Shown piece after piece: positions 11,501 through 22,019 of a DNA stretch of 64,000 nucleotides. Source of the DNA: Actinostola sp. cb2023. Taxonomy: Eukaryota; Cnidaria; Anthozoa; Actiniaria; Actinostolidae. The stretch covers positions 35,001 through 99,000 of the forward strand of contig JAUJYZ010000840.1 of NCBI GenBank assembly GCA_033675265.1. Reading direction: 5' to 3'. The notes beneath the pieces were generated by a model. It did not search any database, was not told the DNA's origin, and worked only from the letters and a program-made list of their open reading frames with translations. Made by a program: the position numbers and the translations under genes. Numbering within the stretch: position 1 is the first letter of the stretch; each line of letters starts with the position of its first letter.

Positions 11501-14500
11501 CGTGACAAGAATGTGATACTTTGAGACAGAATAAAACCGGTCACGAGTCTTTCTACTAGAGTTTCTCCTCAAAAATCATGTCTTTCAATCTCGAAGCCTG
11601 TTTTCAGCGTTCAGATGCCATCATAGACTCTCATTCTTCTGAGCTGTTCGAATTGAATCACAAAATCTGGGAGAATCCCGAATTGGCCTATGAAGAACAT
11701 TTTGCACACAATGTTCTGGCGGAATTTCTATCATGCAAAGGATTCGACGTCGCTCGCCACCACAAGTTGAAAACTGGCTTCCGAGCTGAAAGCGGGTCGG
11801 GAAATGGTCCCACAGTTGCTGTACTCTGTGAATACGATGCTCTGCCTGGCGTTGGCCATGGTTGTGGACACAATCTCATCGCTGAATCAGGAATAGCAGC
11901 TGGGCTTGGAATTAAGGAGGCTCTGGAGGGGTCGTCGTTTCAAGGAAAGGTCGTTGTCATGGGAACGCCTGCTGAGGAAGGTGGCGGTGGTAAAATAGAC
12001 ATGATCAACGCCGGTTGCTTCAAAGATGTGGATGTTTGCATGATGCTTCACCCAGCGCCATTCGAAGTGCCATTTTATAAATGTCAAACAATGAGTGAAG
12101 TCATCGTGACGTACCACGGCAAGTCTGCCCATGCTGTAGGGCAGGCCCACAAGGCTATCAACGCATTGGACGCCGCAGTCTTGGCGTACAATAACATCAG
12201 CGTCCTTCGACAACAGATCAAACCAACGTGGTCCGTTCACGGTATCTTCACCGATGCTGGCAAAAAGCCTAACGTCATCCCTGACCGATCAGAGCTTCAG
12301 TTTTACGTTCGTACCACCACAAATACAGATGCAGCGGTCTTGAAGGCCAAGGTGCAAGCCTGCTTTGAAGGAGGTGCATTAGCTACTGGTTGTACGGCCG
12401 ACATCAAATGGCTCCCCAATTCATATGCTGCGATCGAAACTAACGTCGTACTGGCTCAGCTTTACCAGAAGCACGCTGAGGTCCTAGGTGTAGAATTCCC
12501 TCTCACCCGAGAAGAACAAGAGTCGATAATCGATGGGTCCACTGACATGGGAAATGTCACGCTCGAGGTGCCAGGAATCCACCCTCTGTACTGCATCAAG
12601 CCAGATTTGCCTTACCACACACACGAGTTTAGAGAGTTTGCAGAAACACAGGAAGCCCACATGAAGACTCTCACTGCGGCCAAAGCCATCGCGAGGACAG
12701 CGATAGACGTTTTAGCTGACTCCAACTTGATGCACGAGATAAAGAATGAATTCAACAGCATGAAATTAAACTACGTTTAAGTACCACGTGCCCGCATGGC
12801 AACTACAGTCATTCTCACAAAGGTTGTCCATGGGATAAAAATGACTACACGATTCGACGTCCACGAGATGATTGCTACATCTAAAAACTAGTTCAAAAAC
12901 TTCATTACTCTATACATGCATCAATTACAAAAAAATATCAGTTGCCACCTGTCAAAAAGAATTATAACAAGAAACAAGCCAAGACCGCAATGGACGCAAA
13001 TACACGCAAATATACGTTCACTGAATCGGACTTACTTGACATAGCGCTGGCGAGGTTAAATTGGCCATTAGAGTCGTTTTCGTATGAGTGGGAAACCTAC
13101 GGCACGGAGTTACCGTCACGGTACGGAATCGAAGACATCTATTCAACCAATCATAGCGCGCAAAATCATTGCTCAGCCAATCAGAATGCTTGGGCATGGC
13201 ACCGTCACCGCACGGCACGAACCGTGCCGTAACTACTTCCCACTCATAGGAAAACGACTCTAAGAAAAGCTAGTATGCCGATTGTTGAATTTAATTACCA
13301 GGTAAAAATACCGACGTCCTCTGCGGTCTTGGCTTGTCGCTTGTTTCTTTTGACTGTGACAACATTTTTGAAATTGGTGTAAATGAAAGTCTAAATTTAA
13401 AATGAGAAGCAATCAAGAAGCAATCGATCGATATCGAAATGAAAATGAAAGAAGACGCTCATTGAGCGTTCACTCGTGCCCTGGTACAATTGCGTTCTGA
13501 AATGAAGTTCATCAGTAATGAAAGACAGAGGTCGTCGTGTTGAGATGCGTGTCGATAAGTCTAGTGGTTTCGTTCCCAGTCCGATTCGATTGCATATTAG
13601 GAACTGCCACCAACATAAACAAGAGCGAACTATTTGACCCGTTTGCGCATAGAATTACTTCATTACGTGTATACTGCTATTGAAGTCTTTGTAAGCTTAT
13701 AAATATATTTAACAAAAACAAACGATGGGCGTTATCAGAACCATCTGACCTATGCAACCTCAAGACGTACGGAGTACGTACTGATTAGAGATGTTCATCT
13801 ATGATCACCGACAAATAGTCTCCCTCGTCACGCAACTGTCATTGTCATTGTCATAGCGTTTGGTATGGCCGGCCTGTGGACCAATATTCAGTATTCCGAG
13901 CTATAGACTAGCCTGCGGAGGAGGCTAACTTTCGGAACTTTACAGTATATCAGTAAAAACGTTAATAGCCCGACTTCACGATACCAGAGCGTCTTGTTTC
14001 AATTTAGACGAGAAAATATAAAATATAAAAACGTGATTTGAACTCGGAAACATAACTACATATAGAAACATGCCGTAACTTTGTAATAAAACGCAAGTTG
14101 TATACCATATTCTGTAATCTGTTACTGTATCATATTTCTTGGGGGAGGGGAGGGGGCGCTTAATCGAGGGGAGGGGCGTTTATTTCAATTTTTTAGGACA
14201 AGGGGGGCGCTTAATCGAGGGTGGGCGCTTAATCGAGGAAATACGGTATATCGTTTATTAAAAAAGTTGGTACTGAATTAATTGCATAACCATTGATACA
14301 AGGGAAAAAATATATATACTAAAGTTACCTATTTTAAAGAATAATAACCTATAATATAAAAATCCTAAAGTGCTTACAATAGCGCGCCTAAAAGTTAGCA
14401 TTTGATCTTCATCAGTCAGTTCTGATTGGTCGAGCAATGGTTTTGCGCGCGCTGTGATTGGTTGAATAGTCTTCGATTCCGTACCGTGACTGTAACTACG

Positions 14501-17500
14501 TGCAGTAGGTTTCCCACTCATACGAAAACTACTCTAATACAAAGATACCATTACCTCCCACAGGGCTCGTGGATGGTGATGTTTATGACAGTTCTCCTGT
14601 TTGCTTACATTTGGGGTTTTTGCTACAACGTGCTCCTACTGCTTGGTGGCCCGCAGTACATTCCTTATAAGGTCAGCAAAAACATGGGTATCAAGAACGA
14701 GACGTTTATGAAGGTAGCAGCGATGGGAACGTGGTTTGGTGACTTCATAACTGCCTGGATGGTTACTGATATGATGTTACAGGTAAAGCGTTAGATACGA
14801 CCACAGCAAGCCCAACCATTTTTGCTGAGGCTACTTAAAACTATTTTTGTATGCGCGCGTCTTTTTTGATGGGTTTCCTGTGGTAGAGAGAGCGCGCGCA
14901 ATAGGTATTAGCATGGATCATGGTATTAGAGAGCTTCAGATTCGACTACGAGTACGAGTACGAGTTTTCGCCGTTACGATTAGTGCGCATGCGTAAAAAC
15001 GTGACATTGTCACGCCAGCGTGAAACTCGTTGTCTTCGTTTCGACTACGACGAGATTTCTTGCAAAACTCGTTGTCTAGAGTACGAGTTTTGAGTGAGAC
15101 ATATTTTGACTAAATATTTCGGCGATCTTTTAAATCTAGAACACTCAATAACATCTTCTTTAAGATTTTTCTTCTTATTGTGATAAGAAAGAATTAAAGA
15201 TAAAATTTCGTTTGTTTGTTTTTGAATCTAAATTTTGAATTTGCGCGAGCACGATTACGACAACAAGTTAGCGCGCGCGCTCAAAACTCGTACTCGTAGT
15301 CGTACTCGTAGTCGAATCTGAAGCTCCCTATTATATTGGGCTCCCTGTGCGCGTCCCGTAAGACTACGGGTTCAAATGCGGAATAATTAAATGGTTGGGC
15401 TGCATGTGATGCGACGTGAAAAAGTAGGCGGATCAATTCATTTTACCACAATTCCAGTTTGCGCGCATTAAACAGCCATATAGCAACTTTAAAACAGAAC
15501 AATTTCAACTGAATTGCAAGTACGTAGCTGTTACGTAAACATGTTCAATAGAGTCGTTTTCGTATGAGTGGAAAGTAGTTATGGTACGGTTCGTGCCATG
15601 CGGTGACCGTACCATGTCCAAGCATTCTGATTGGTTGAGCAATGATCTTGCGCGCTGTGATTGGTTGAATAGATGAGTTCGATTCCGTACAGTGACGTAA
15701 CTCTGTACCGTAGGTTTCCCACTCATACGAAAACGACTGTTATTGATGTGAACGCATCACGAAATTGTTACAGATTTAGGTTCGCAAAGGGTCATGATAA
15801 AAGTTGTTTCTCTACTTTGGATGAATTATGATTGCATTTGAGTGTGTCGTGTGCTGCATGTAGATTACTTTCCATTGATTTCAAGTCTGTTTTTTTGTAC
15901 AGGAGGATGACTACGAATGGTGGTCCCCTCGTCTAAGACGCTGGTGGCAACGAGGGAAAAATCGTGTGTACGCATTCTGGATCGTCTCTTTATCAATGTC
16001 ACTAGTGGTGTTTACCACCCTTACAACGAGATACCTGGATTGGGATCGAATAAGCGAGAACTTTATTCCAACGAACGAACTAGCGAGAGCATTTCTGGCT
16101 TCCTTTATACTGGTGATGGATTTGATGATTGTTATGCAGGTACTTAATAGAAGAAATTTCTTCGCTGCTTGTCATGTTAGCCTGGTGTTACTATAGCAAC
16201 ATTGTCGCAAGCGTGCATCAAACGCAAGCACAAGAACTTGTGTCATGTGAAAACGAGTACGATGTATTGTAATCATAAGCAACCAATCAATAAGGCAATC
16301 AATAACTTTATTTAAGTGTCGAGCTAGTAGCTGGCCACAAGTAGCCTACCAACTGGGGACACTATAAAGTAAATATAAATGAAGAAATAGAAAACGTTAA
16401 CGAGCGCGCGTGCTATGTGCAGATTTATAGCTACGCGTCGTGCTTCTCCCAACACTTCTCTCGTGTTCTGATCAGTCCCCAAGTGCTATAAATCTGCACA
16501 TAGCACAGCGGACACGTTTTCTATTTCTTTTATAAAATACAATTATGAATTTGAGGCAAGTTTTCAATTTTGTTCGTTACAAAAATGTTTGAATATCTGC
16601 GCGCGCGTGCTGTGTGCTCTCATAATATAGCACGCGGAATACGCATCCTTTGGCCAATCAGAGCGCGCGTTATATCATAGTTATTTTATAAATACAAATA
16701 CAAGCACAGTAAATGGAAAACGTTGATGGTTGTGCTTATGCTTGCGTTTAGCTTGTGCTAGCTTCGCCATATGCCCATTTTCACAATGATATAAGGCCTC
16801 TTGTGCTTGTTCTTGCAAACAAATACTAGGAATTAAAGGTGGAAATTGAGGGAAAGTTGAAGTTCTATAAAGATACCCATAAAAATCAATATCACTGTCC
16901 TAAATTACTCTTAGTGACGATACAATGAGAACAAGCGCTTTCTCGATATACTTCATTGCTATATAATAACTTACCCCTAAAGGTCAATTTCAGTGAACCT
17001 GCATGCCCTTCGGGTTAAGTAATGCACCAGGAACCTTTCAGAGAGCAATGAATCTAGCTCTTAAAGGTTTGGCCTGGAAAGACTATCTAGTCTACCTAGA
17101 TTATATAGTTGTATGGTTCACCAGTATATTCGATGAACATTGGAGAAATTCAAAGTAAATTCGACCAAATTTTCTGCTAATTAAGACCACACATCAAATC
17201 TCCTTCACGGTAGTGATTTCATATATCCTGTCCTTGTGAAATATTAATGAGCTTAAGAATAACAATGCAGGAATAAGCACAAGCAGAAGGCATTATTTCA
17301 TTGTGAAAAAGAGCCTGACGCAATCGTTAGCCAAATAATATATCCCATTGCTTATACTGTCTTGCGCTTTTGCTTGCGTCGGACCCGTGTTCACATGACG
17401 CAAGTTCGTAATATCATTTCCATATTTTATTTTCATTTGCGCAACATTTCAGACCAAACCATGTGAAAAACAATCAGTCTTGGATCCAGTGGATCTCTAT

Positions 17501-19104
17501 TCAGTGTTATCAAAATCATGAATAATTAGTGAGCAAATCACAATAGCTCATATAGAGTCGTTTTCGTATGAGTGGGAAGTAGTTACGGTACGGTTCGTGC
17601 CGTGCCGTGTCCAAGCATGCATTCTGATTGGTTGAGCAATCATGATTTTGCGCGGTATGATTGGTTGAATACAATGTCTTCGATTCCGTACCATGACCGT
17701 AACTACGTGCCGTAGATTTCCCACTCTTACGAAAACGACTCTATTTCAACTATTACTTCAAGACTAAAATGATTTTGATTTTCACAGGATTGGGAGTTCC
17801 CTTCCTTTGCTGAAAGCACGAACATCAAATTGCCGGGCATCGACACAGGAGAGGTGACGTTTCGAATCCCCGGCGGTGAAGTCAACATAACGGGGAAATG
17901 GTTCAACTATGGAATTATCTTTATTGTAATGATCTTAGACTTGAACATGTGGAAGAATCAGATATTCTACGAGCCTTTTATGTATGGCCAGTATACTGAT
18001 AGTAATAACTACATATACACTGTGTGTAATAGAACATGGCTCAAGAATGCTACACGGGAAATGTTGACATACGAATGGAGATTTAACAATACAGATTGGG
18101 CGAATATTACATACGGACCCCATGATCAAAGGACCAACTCCAAGTATATCGGCTTTCCTTTAAGCTTGAAGGGAATAGCATTCGGGCCATCAATCGCTGC
18201 GTTTGTGCTCTTTGGTTTTCTAGCGAAAAAGTTTGCCCGAGACGATGACAAAGAGAAGAACAAGCAGACAAAAGCGTTTGTGGTCGTCAAAGAAGAGGAT
18301 GAAGACGACTGGTATGTGGAAGATGAAGCTGCCGAGAGAGAGATGAATAGCAAGAGCCACAGACAAAGCGAAGACAACAGAATTGCAGAACAGAAAGACG
18401 TGAATAAAACGACGGTTATGGAAATGAAGTCCCTCAGAAAAGACAGCAGAAGTTATGGTGAAACTATAAAAGCAGGTACCAGAGCTAGACGAACAGAGAA
18501 GGGCATGATCGCTAGCGATGATGAAGATGATGATGACGATGATATAAAGTTATCGATGGGTCAAATAATTCGTTCTAAAACCAATACTCGGACATTTGCA
18601 CAACGCAAGGCCTACAAACACGAAAGCGTTGGTGATTCTCTCAACAGTCTTAACGACTCAGACGATGAACGCAAAATTCCACCAAAGCACAACAACATGT
18701 CGGTCTTGAGCTTTGAGAGCGACGACCAAGGAAGCAAAGCATCGTTGTCAAATGGTCGCTCACTCGCAGCGAAAAATGCCGAAACTGAAGCAGCGGCAAT
18801 CGATTCTGGGGACGAAAATGCCGACCCCAAAGAATTGTCCTTCTCTAAGCTACAGACGAGAGAACAGAACCAAGAAAATAGTCGAGGAAATAATCGAGGA
18901 AAAGAAAACTGGGAGAAATTGAGAGACAAGAGTTCATTGTCATTCGGTGATCTGTTCAGGGAAGCTGATGCGGAGGGCTCACACGGCTCTCTGCAGTCAG
19001 ACGACGATGACAAAGACCCACACAGTAGCAGCCAACAGAAGCCTGGAATCCCAAGAACGAACTTATTACAAGTTCCAGATTCACGCAGTAAATCTAAAAG
19101 ATGA
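8545..19104 (+). CDS. TMEM117: TMEM117-like multi-pass membrane protein, copy B
   Basis: Exons: 8545-8885, 9765-9912, 14564-14782, 15903-16139 and 17788-19104. All join in phase (2, 0, 0, 0), and TGA is at 19102. Family landmarks are [104 protein letters not shown] and [12 protein letters not shown]. The first visible exon begins with about 55 acidic, polar residues before the family's usual N-terminus and has no in-frame ATG, so the start lies upstream: either a small unseen exon, or copy A spliced at 7254. The last exon carries both parts that copy A splits at 6530/6933, followed by a charged, probably disordered tail of about 290 residues rich in Asp, Glu, Ser and Lys. It hosts the nested gene at 11578-12780. 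Confidence 0.9.
8887..9410. repeat. Minisatellite, about 83-bp unit, CTTGTAAGCGACCACC core
   Basis: Five to six units contain TAAGCGACCAC, GTCGACCA and TTTCCTGATTTTCATTCAAG. The array starts almost at the splice donor of the copy B exon ending at 8885. Related AAGCGACCAC/TGCGACCACCCC pieces occur at 33030-33115 and near 41090-41145. Confidence 0.92.
9510..9702. mobile_element. Fold-back element
   Basis: Imperfect inverted arms include GACGCATTTGTACAGG at 9529 and its complement ending at 9679. The match continues outward to CCGCTGT and ACAGCGG. Intronic and non-coding. Confidence 0.6.
10020..10500. other. Intron sequence, no gene seen
   Basis: Unique-looking sequence with several GCCAATCA motifs (10320-10360). 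It may be the 5' flank of the degraded recombinase gene that follows; nothing else could be supported. Confidence 0.4.
10501..11010 (+). pseudogene. Crypton-like (DUF3504/tyrosine recombinase-type) fragment, interrupted
   Basis: Reading 10501-10630 gives [20 protein letters not shown] then [11 protein letters not shown]. After the palindrome at 10631-10832 the frame continues [20 protein letters not shown] then [20 protein letters not shown]. The pattern [15 protein letters not shown]...LRRFYAEF...[10 protein letters not shown] is the N-terminal (SAM-like/core-binding) signature of Crypton-derived DUF3504 proteins. The catalytic C-terminal Arg-His-Arg-Tyr region is absent, and a MITE splits the open frame, so this is a relic. 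Confidence 0.6.
10631..10832. mobile_element. Palindromic MITE, 202 bp
   Basis: Almost perfect inverted arms of about 83 bp run from AATAGACCTCTTTAGCTTG to its complement ending at 10832, around an AT-rich loop. It sits inside the Crypton-like reading frame. The high arm identity suggests a recent insertion. Confidence 0.85.
11578..12780 (+). CDS. PM20D2: M20-family dipeptidase, PM20D2-like (Xaa-Arg dipeptidase)
   Basis: A complete, intronless 400-residue protein. M20 metallopeptidase landmarks are CEYDALP (84-90), HGCGHN (94-99), [11 protein letters not shown] (129-139, with the catalytic Glu pair), MMLHP (155-159) and the dimerisation-domain entry HGKSAHA (180-186). Family members hydrolyse abnormal dipeptides such as beta-alanyl-lysine, a metabolite-repair role in the cytosol; two metal ions are bound by the His/Asp/Glu set. 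The length matches the family. The start ATG follows an in-frame upstream stop, and no splice sites are needed. The gene lies in the same orientation inside the 9912-14564 intron of TMEM117 copy B. Its lack of introns there suggests a retrocopy, but the frame is intact. No canonical AATAAA was seen close downstream. Confidence 0.93.
   Translation: MSFNLEACFQRSDAIIDSHSSELFELNHKIWENPELAYEEHFAHNVLAEFLSCKGFDVARHHKLKTGFRAESGSGNGPTVAVLCEYDALPGVGHGCGHNLIAESGIAAGLGIKEALEGSSFQGKVVVMGTPAEEGGGGKIDMINAGCFKDVDVCMMLHPAPFEVPFYKCQTMSEVIVTYHGKSAHAVGQAHKAINALDAAVLAYNNISVLRQQIKPTWSVHGIFTDAGKKPNVIPDRSELQFYVRTTTNTDAAVLKAKVQACFEGGALATGCTADIKWLPNSYAAIETNVVLAQLYQKHAEVLGVEFPLTREEQESIIDGSTDMGNVTLEVPGIHPLYCIKPDLPYHTHEFREFAETQEAHMKTLTAAKAIARTAIDVLADSNLMHEIKNEFNSMKLNYV
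12781..13070. other. 3' flank of the PM20D2-like gene
   Basis: AT-rich sequence including ACAAAAAAATATC. I saw no clear polyadenylation hexamer and no further gene. Confidence 0.5.
13071..13260. mobile_element. GAGTCG-family MITE, copy 1
   Basis: Terminal inverted repeats GAGTCGTTTTCGTATGAGTG / CCACTCATAGGAAAACGACTC with TA on both flanks, suggesting a TA target duplication (Tc1/mariner-like mobilisation, inferred). The interior carries CAACCAATCA and GCCAATCAGAATGC blocks. It is the same family as 14420-14535, 15551-15739, 17555-17741 and 35389-35602. Confidence 0.9.
13261..14140. other. Intron sequence without recognised features
   Basis: No long frame, array or inverted repeat was found. 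A GCCTGCGGAGGAGGCT palindrome at 13911-13926 recurs near 21976 and 25535. Confidence 0.5.
14141..14247. repeat. GGGCGCTTAATCGAGG short tandem motif
   Basis: Three spaced copies of GGGCGCTTAATCGAGG in a G-rich context, ending in AAATACGGTA. A similar short form (GGTCGCTTAATAGAGGG) occurs near 41122. Confidence 0.7.
14420..14535. mobile_element. GAGTCG-family MITE, copy 2 (5'-truncated)
   Basis: Keeps the interior TTCTGATTGGTCGAGCAATG block and the right terminus CCCACTCATACGAAAACTAC, but the left terminus is missing. It lies only about 30 bp upstream of the splice acceptor of the copy B exon starting at 14564. Confidence 0.75.
14929..15328. mobile_element. 400-bp TIR element with 5-bp TATTA duplication
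   Basis: Terminal repeats GAGAGCTTCAGATTCGACTA and its near complement ending AATCTGAAGCTCCC continue inward as (GTACGA)n. TATTA is present on both sides (14924-14928 and 15329-15333), a convincing target-site duplication. It has no coding capacity. Confidence 0.85.
15435..15550. repeat. Dispersed repeat shared with 35268-35388
   Basis: Both loci share CATTTTACCACAAT, TAGCAACTTTAAAACAGAAC and AATTTCAACTAAATTGCAAG (or one-base variants), and both run straight into a GAGTCG-family MITE. The MITE and its left flank were therefore duplicated together. Confidence 0.8.
15551..15739. mobile_element. GAGTCG-family MITE, copy 3
   Basis: The termini are GAGTCGTTTTCGTATGAGTG and CATACGAAAACGACTG (last base changed). 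TA precedes the left end. See 13071-13260 for the family description. Confidence 0.88.
16383..16530. mobile_element. Fold-back element
   Basis: AAATAGAAAACGT...TGCTATGTGCAGATTTATAGC at the left is mirrored by GCTATAAATCTGCACATAGC...ACGTTTTCTATTT at the right. Non-coding, in an intron of copy B. Confidence 0.82.
17000..17155 (+). pseudogene. Ty3/Gypsy-type reverse transcriptase fragment
   Basis: An open stretch reads [20 protein letters not shown], then [19 protein letters not shown]. This is the RT block MPFGL-NAP-TFQR-M followed by the catalytic box, here YLDYI instead of the family's YLDDI. It ends soon after in unrelated sequence. The loss of the second catalytic Asp and the short length mark it as a dead relic. 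Confidence 0.85.
17555..17741. mobile_element. GAGTCG-family MITE, copy 4
   Basis: Intact termini GAGTCGTTTTCGTATGAGTG and CTTACGAAAACGACTC are flanked by TA on both sides. It ends about 45 bp before the splice acceptor of the last copy B exon. Confidence 0.9.
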
Positions 19105-19126
19105 GTCCTCGTGATTGAAATACTGA

Positions 19127-19132
19127 AATAAA
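19127..19132 (+). terminator. Polyadenylation signal AATAAA, TMEM117 copy B
   Basis: A canonical AATAAA lies 22 bp after the stop codon of copy B. The resulting 3' UTR would be very short. Confidence 0.7.
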
Positions 19133-19314
19133 CTTGGAAAAATTTACGAGCCATATTGGCTTTAATTAACCTTTATAGAATAATAATGAAGAGGACAGAA
19201 AGGAAGGACCTCCAACGAACCAGTATATGCCGTTCGCTCCCGAATTCATCATTTACGATTCTTTCGAATGTCAAGTTTAAGGCCAATCCACAGGCAGCCC
19301 CGAATAACGCAATA

Positions 19315-19419
19315 GCGCGATGCGTATAATGATGGGCTCCCTGTTGGACTATTGTTTTATGCGGGCGGGCTTGCGGGACGCGTAAAGGGAGCCCAACATA
19401 ATACGTATTTCGCGCGCTC
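19315..19419. repeat. Inverted repeat containing two GGGCTCCCT cores
   Basis: GCGCGATGCGTATAATG...GGGCTCCCT at the left is mirrored by AGGGAGCCC...CATAATACGTATTTCGCGCGC at the right. The GGGCTCCCTGTG motif scattered through the window therefore occurs here in both orientations. Confidence 0.75.
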
Positions 19420-19460
19420 TTCCACAAAAAAAAAACATTAAAAAAAGACGCGCGCATACA

Positions 19461-19577
<117 letters not shown>

Positions 19578-19679
19578 TAGTTACAAAACCACTAAGTGGG
19601 GATACCGATATTAAATAAATATAAATGTGTAAATAAATAGGACCCACAAATATCGTTTTATTTATTATAAGTAGCCTCA

Positions 19680-20580
19680 GAGAAATCGGGTTGGGCTGCC
19701 TGTGCACAAACGAGAACGCAAATCAATGCAAGTAGTATAGTTGTGGCACTGAACTTCTGGCGCCGATTGCGGCAGCTTTCGTATACCGTTCAAACGAACC
19801 ACAACGGTCGCGACTCAACTTGCGAAGAAATATGAGCATGATTAAAGTCATCACTTCATAGCATAAATTGGTTTTCAAGCGGGCCGCATGTTCAAAATTG
19901 CGTCGACTTGTTTTGTATTCTGATTTGAACGGGGCCTAACTCGTCAAGGTTCCCCAATTATGACCAATTCCGTTCTCCCTTTGCCTCTCCCCTCCCCTCA
20001 CAGGCCAGATGCCTTTCACTACCCCCTAGCTAGACCCCTAGCTATATTCGAGAACCCTGTGAGCCGGCAATGTTATTCTCAGCGGCTTTTGAAATGTCAG
20101 AATCAGAACCAAATATATGGTTAACAAGCTCCGTATTTTATATCGATTACATGTATCTATCTAGTGTAAGTACAAATGAAAACAGTCTTGTTGTTATTAT
20201 TGTCTTGCTGTCCTGCCAGGGACAGATCTAGGGGAGGGGTGCAGGGGGTGCGCAACCCCCCGCCCCCGCCGCCCCCGGATGAGCTGATATCTACTGCGTT
20301 ATTGTGTATGTCCTGATCATAAATGGTGCACCCCCTCCTAAAGGATGGTGCACAAAAGTGTGACCCCAGAGAATCATAGTAGATACTATTTACAAATTCT
20401 TTCTACCCAATTAAATTCCCTGATTTTTCACAAAACATTCAACCAACCTACGTTGAATGTCACTTGAATTTGCTTCACCGTAATTAATGTTCTTGTTTAG
20501 TACAAGACGTTCATGAAGAATATGGCTGCAAACAGAAATAAAAATAAAAACTCTCATAATCATAACGCAGGCTCTGGGGA
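19680..20580. repeat. Diverged segmental repeat, unit 1
   Basis: Shares ordered islands with 22020-23250: CGAGAACGCAAA, TATACCGTTCAAACG, CACTTCATAGC, GGGGAGGGGTGCAGGGGG, CACCCCCTCCTAAA, TTCCCTGATTTTTCA, CGTTGAATGTCACT and TTCACCGTAATTA. No gene was found in it. Confidence 0.75.
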
Positions 20581-20976
20581 CGAGATTGACCCCATTTATA
20601 GCTTAATTGAGTGAAACCTCTCGTAGGCAGAATTGTCGCTTATAAAAACTAGAGACGGACCGGAGAATAAAGGATACCTAAAAGAGATGCTGATTTTTGT
20701 AGCTACGCCTTCTGCTACTGCCTTCTGGGAAGGCGTAGCTACTATGCCATCGAGTGTGTAAGTAAGTCCGTAAGTATGTCCGTAAGTGTCCAAATTTTCG
20801 GGTTGACTCGGATTCGTTCGGAAAACCCGATTGAAGTGAGTCGAATTACTCGAACGAGAGCGAAGACGAGTGAAGACTAGAAAACCTTTTCACGATGATA
20901 CCAGATGTATTGTTGTTCTATTCTCGTCTCGACCGGCGTTTGGTTCGACTACATTTTGTTGACTTTTGTCAACTTA
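20581..20976. other. Intergenic, small hairpin at 20699-20743
   Basis: GTAGCTACGCCTTCT...AGAAGGCGTAGCTAC-like arms form one short hairpin. No coding sequence is supported. Confidence 0.55.
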
Positions 20977-21031
20977 GGGACCGTCGACATATTCACCTTT
21001 CCCCGCTTAACGTCCACTGGACGTTTAGGTC

Positions 21032-21078
<47 letters not shown>

Positions 21079-21823
21079 TTAACGTCCACCTGGAATTTCC
21101 TGTTTTTCGTATTGAAATGCGTGGGAATGGTTTTGCATTCGGCAACATTACTCAAAACAAACGGTAACAAACAACAGTCCAAGGTTCTTTATACCGCTGG
21201 AAAATCCTCAAAACAGCCCCCATTCCATTTTCATTCTCCTTAATAACAAGCATTCTCGTACCCAAGCCACCACAAACAGAGGTGGTCATCCAAGATTTTC
21301 GATAGTTTTTATGTACTATATACAATATGAGCGGCCGATCTGTATGGGATTTACAAACTCGAGCCGTAGGCGAGAGTTGTAAATCCCATACAGATCGGAC
21401 GCGAATATTGTATATTACTTATCGAATCCAACGATGTATAAGTGGATGTTTTACTATAATTTGGATGATAGGAAACAGTTTGGCCGAGCAAATTCAAGTT
21501 AAAGTTGAATGCAAATGAGGACGAATCTCTTGCCGATTTACAGATGTCTGCTACGCTTATGATTTTTATTGTATTTCCCTCATTAATTATTGATGAATTC
21601 GATAACAGAATCTATTTATATAACACCGAAGTTTGTTAGAACGGACCACCAGTTTGTTCGTTTTATCTTTGCTTTCTTTTTGATTTCAACATGAAGTAAA
21701 AAAAATGTTTTTTTTACAAAAATGCCCCACACTAACGCCCAATTTTTTTCCTGCCTTACCCCCTCCCCCCCTAAACGTCCAGTGGACGTTAAGCGGGGAA
21801 AGGTGAATATGTCGACGGCCCCT
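20977..21823. mobile_element. TIR element (about 850 bp) with inner palindrome
   Basis: The outer arms are GACCGTCGACATATTCACC and about 50 further bases (TTTCCCCGCTTAACGTCC ...), mirrored at 21770-21820. Inside, 21327-21401 is a second palindrome around CTCGAG with CGATCTGTATGGGATTTAC arms. A C-homopolymer (21033-21075) lies just inside the left arm. No transposase frame was found. Confidence 0.8.
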
Positions 21824-22019
21824 TAATCGCGTCTATAAGCGACTTCTTATCGATTGCAACGTTCAAACTACGCCGTTCTTCCATGTGCTCGATGCCCGCT
21901 CGATGTTTACGTTTAATACGAGTTAGGTAAAGTAAGACTCTAGTCTCTATTTACAATGATTTTGTGTAAATTCAAGCCTCCTCCGCAGGCTACTTTATCG
22001 GAATTTATTTTTATCGGAA

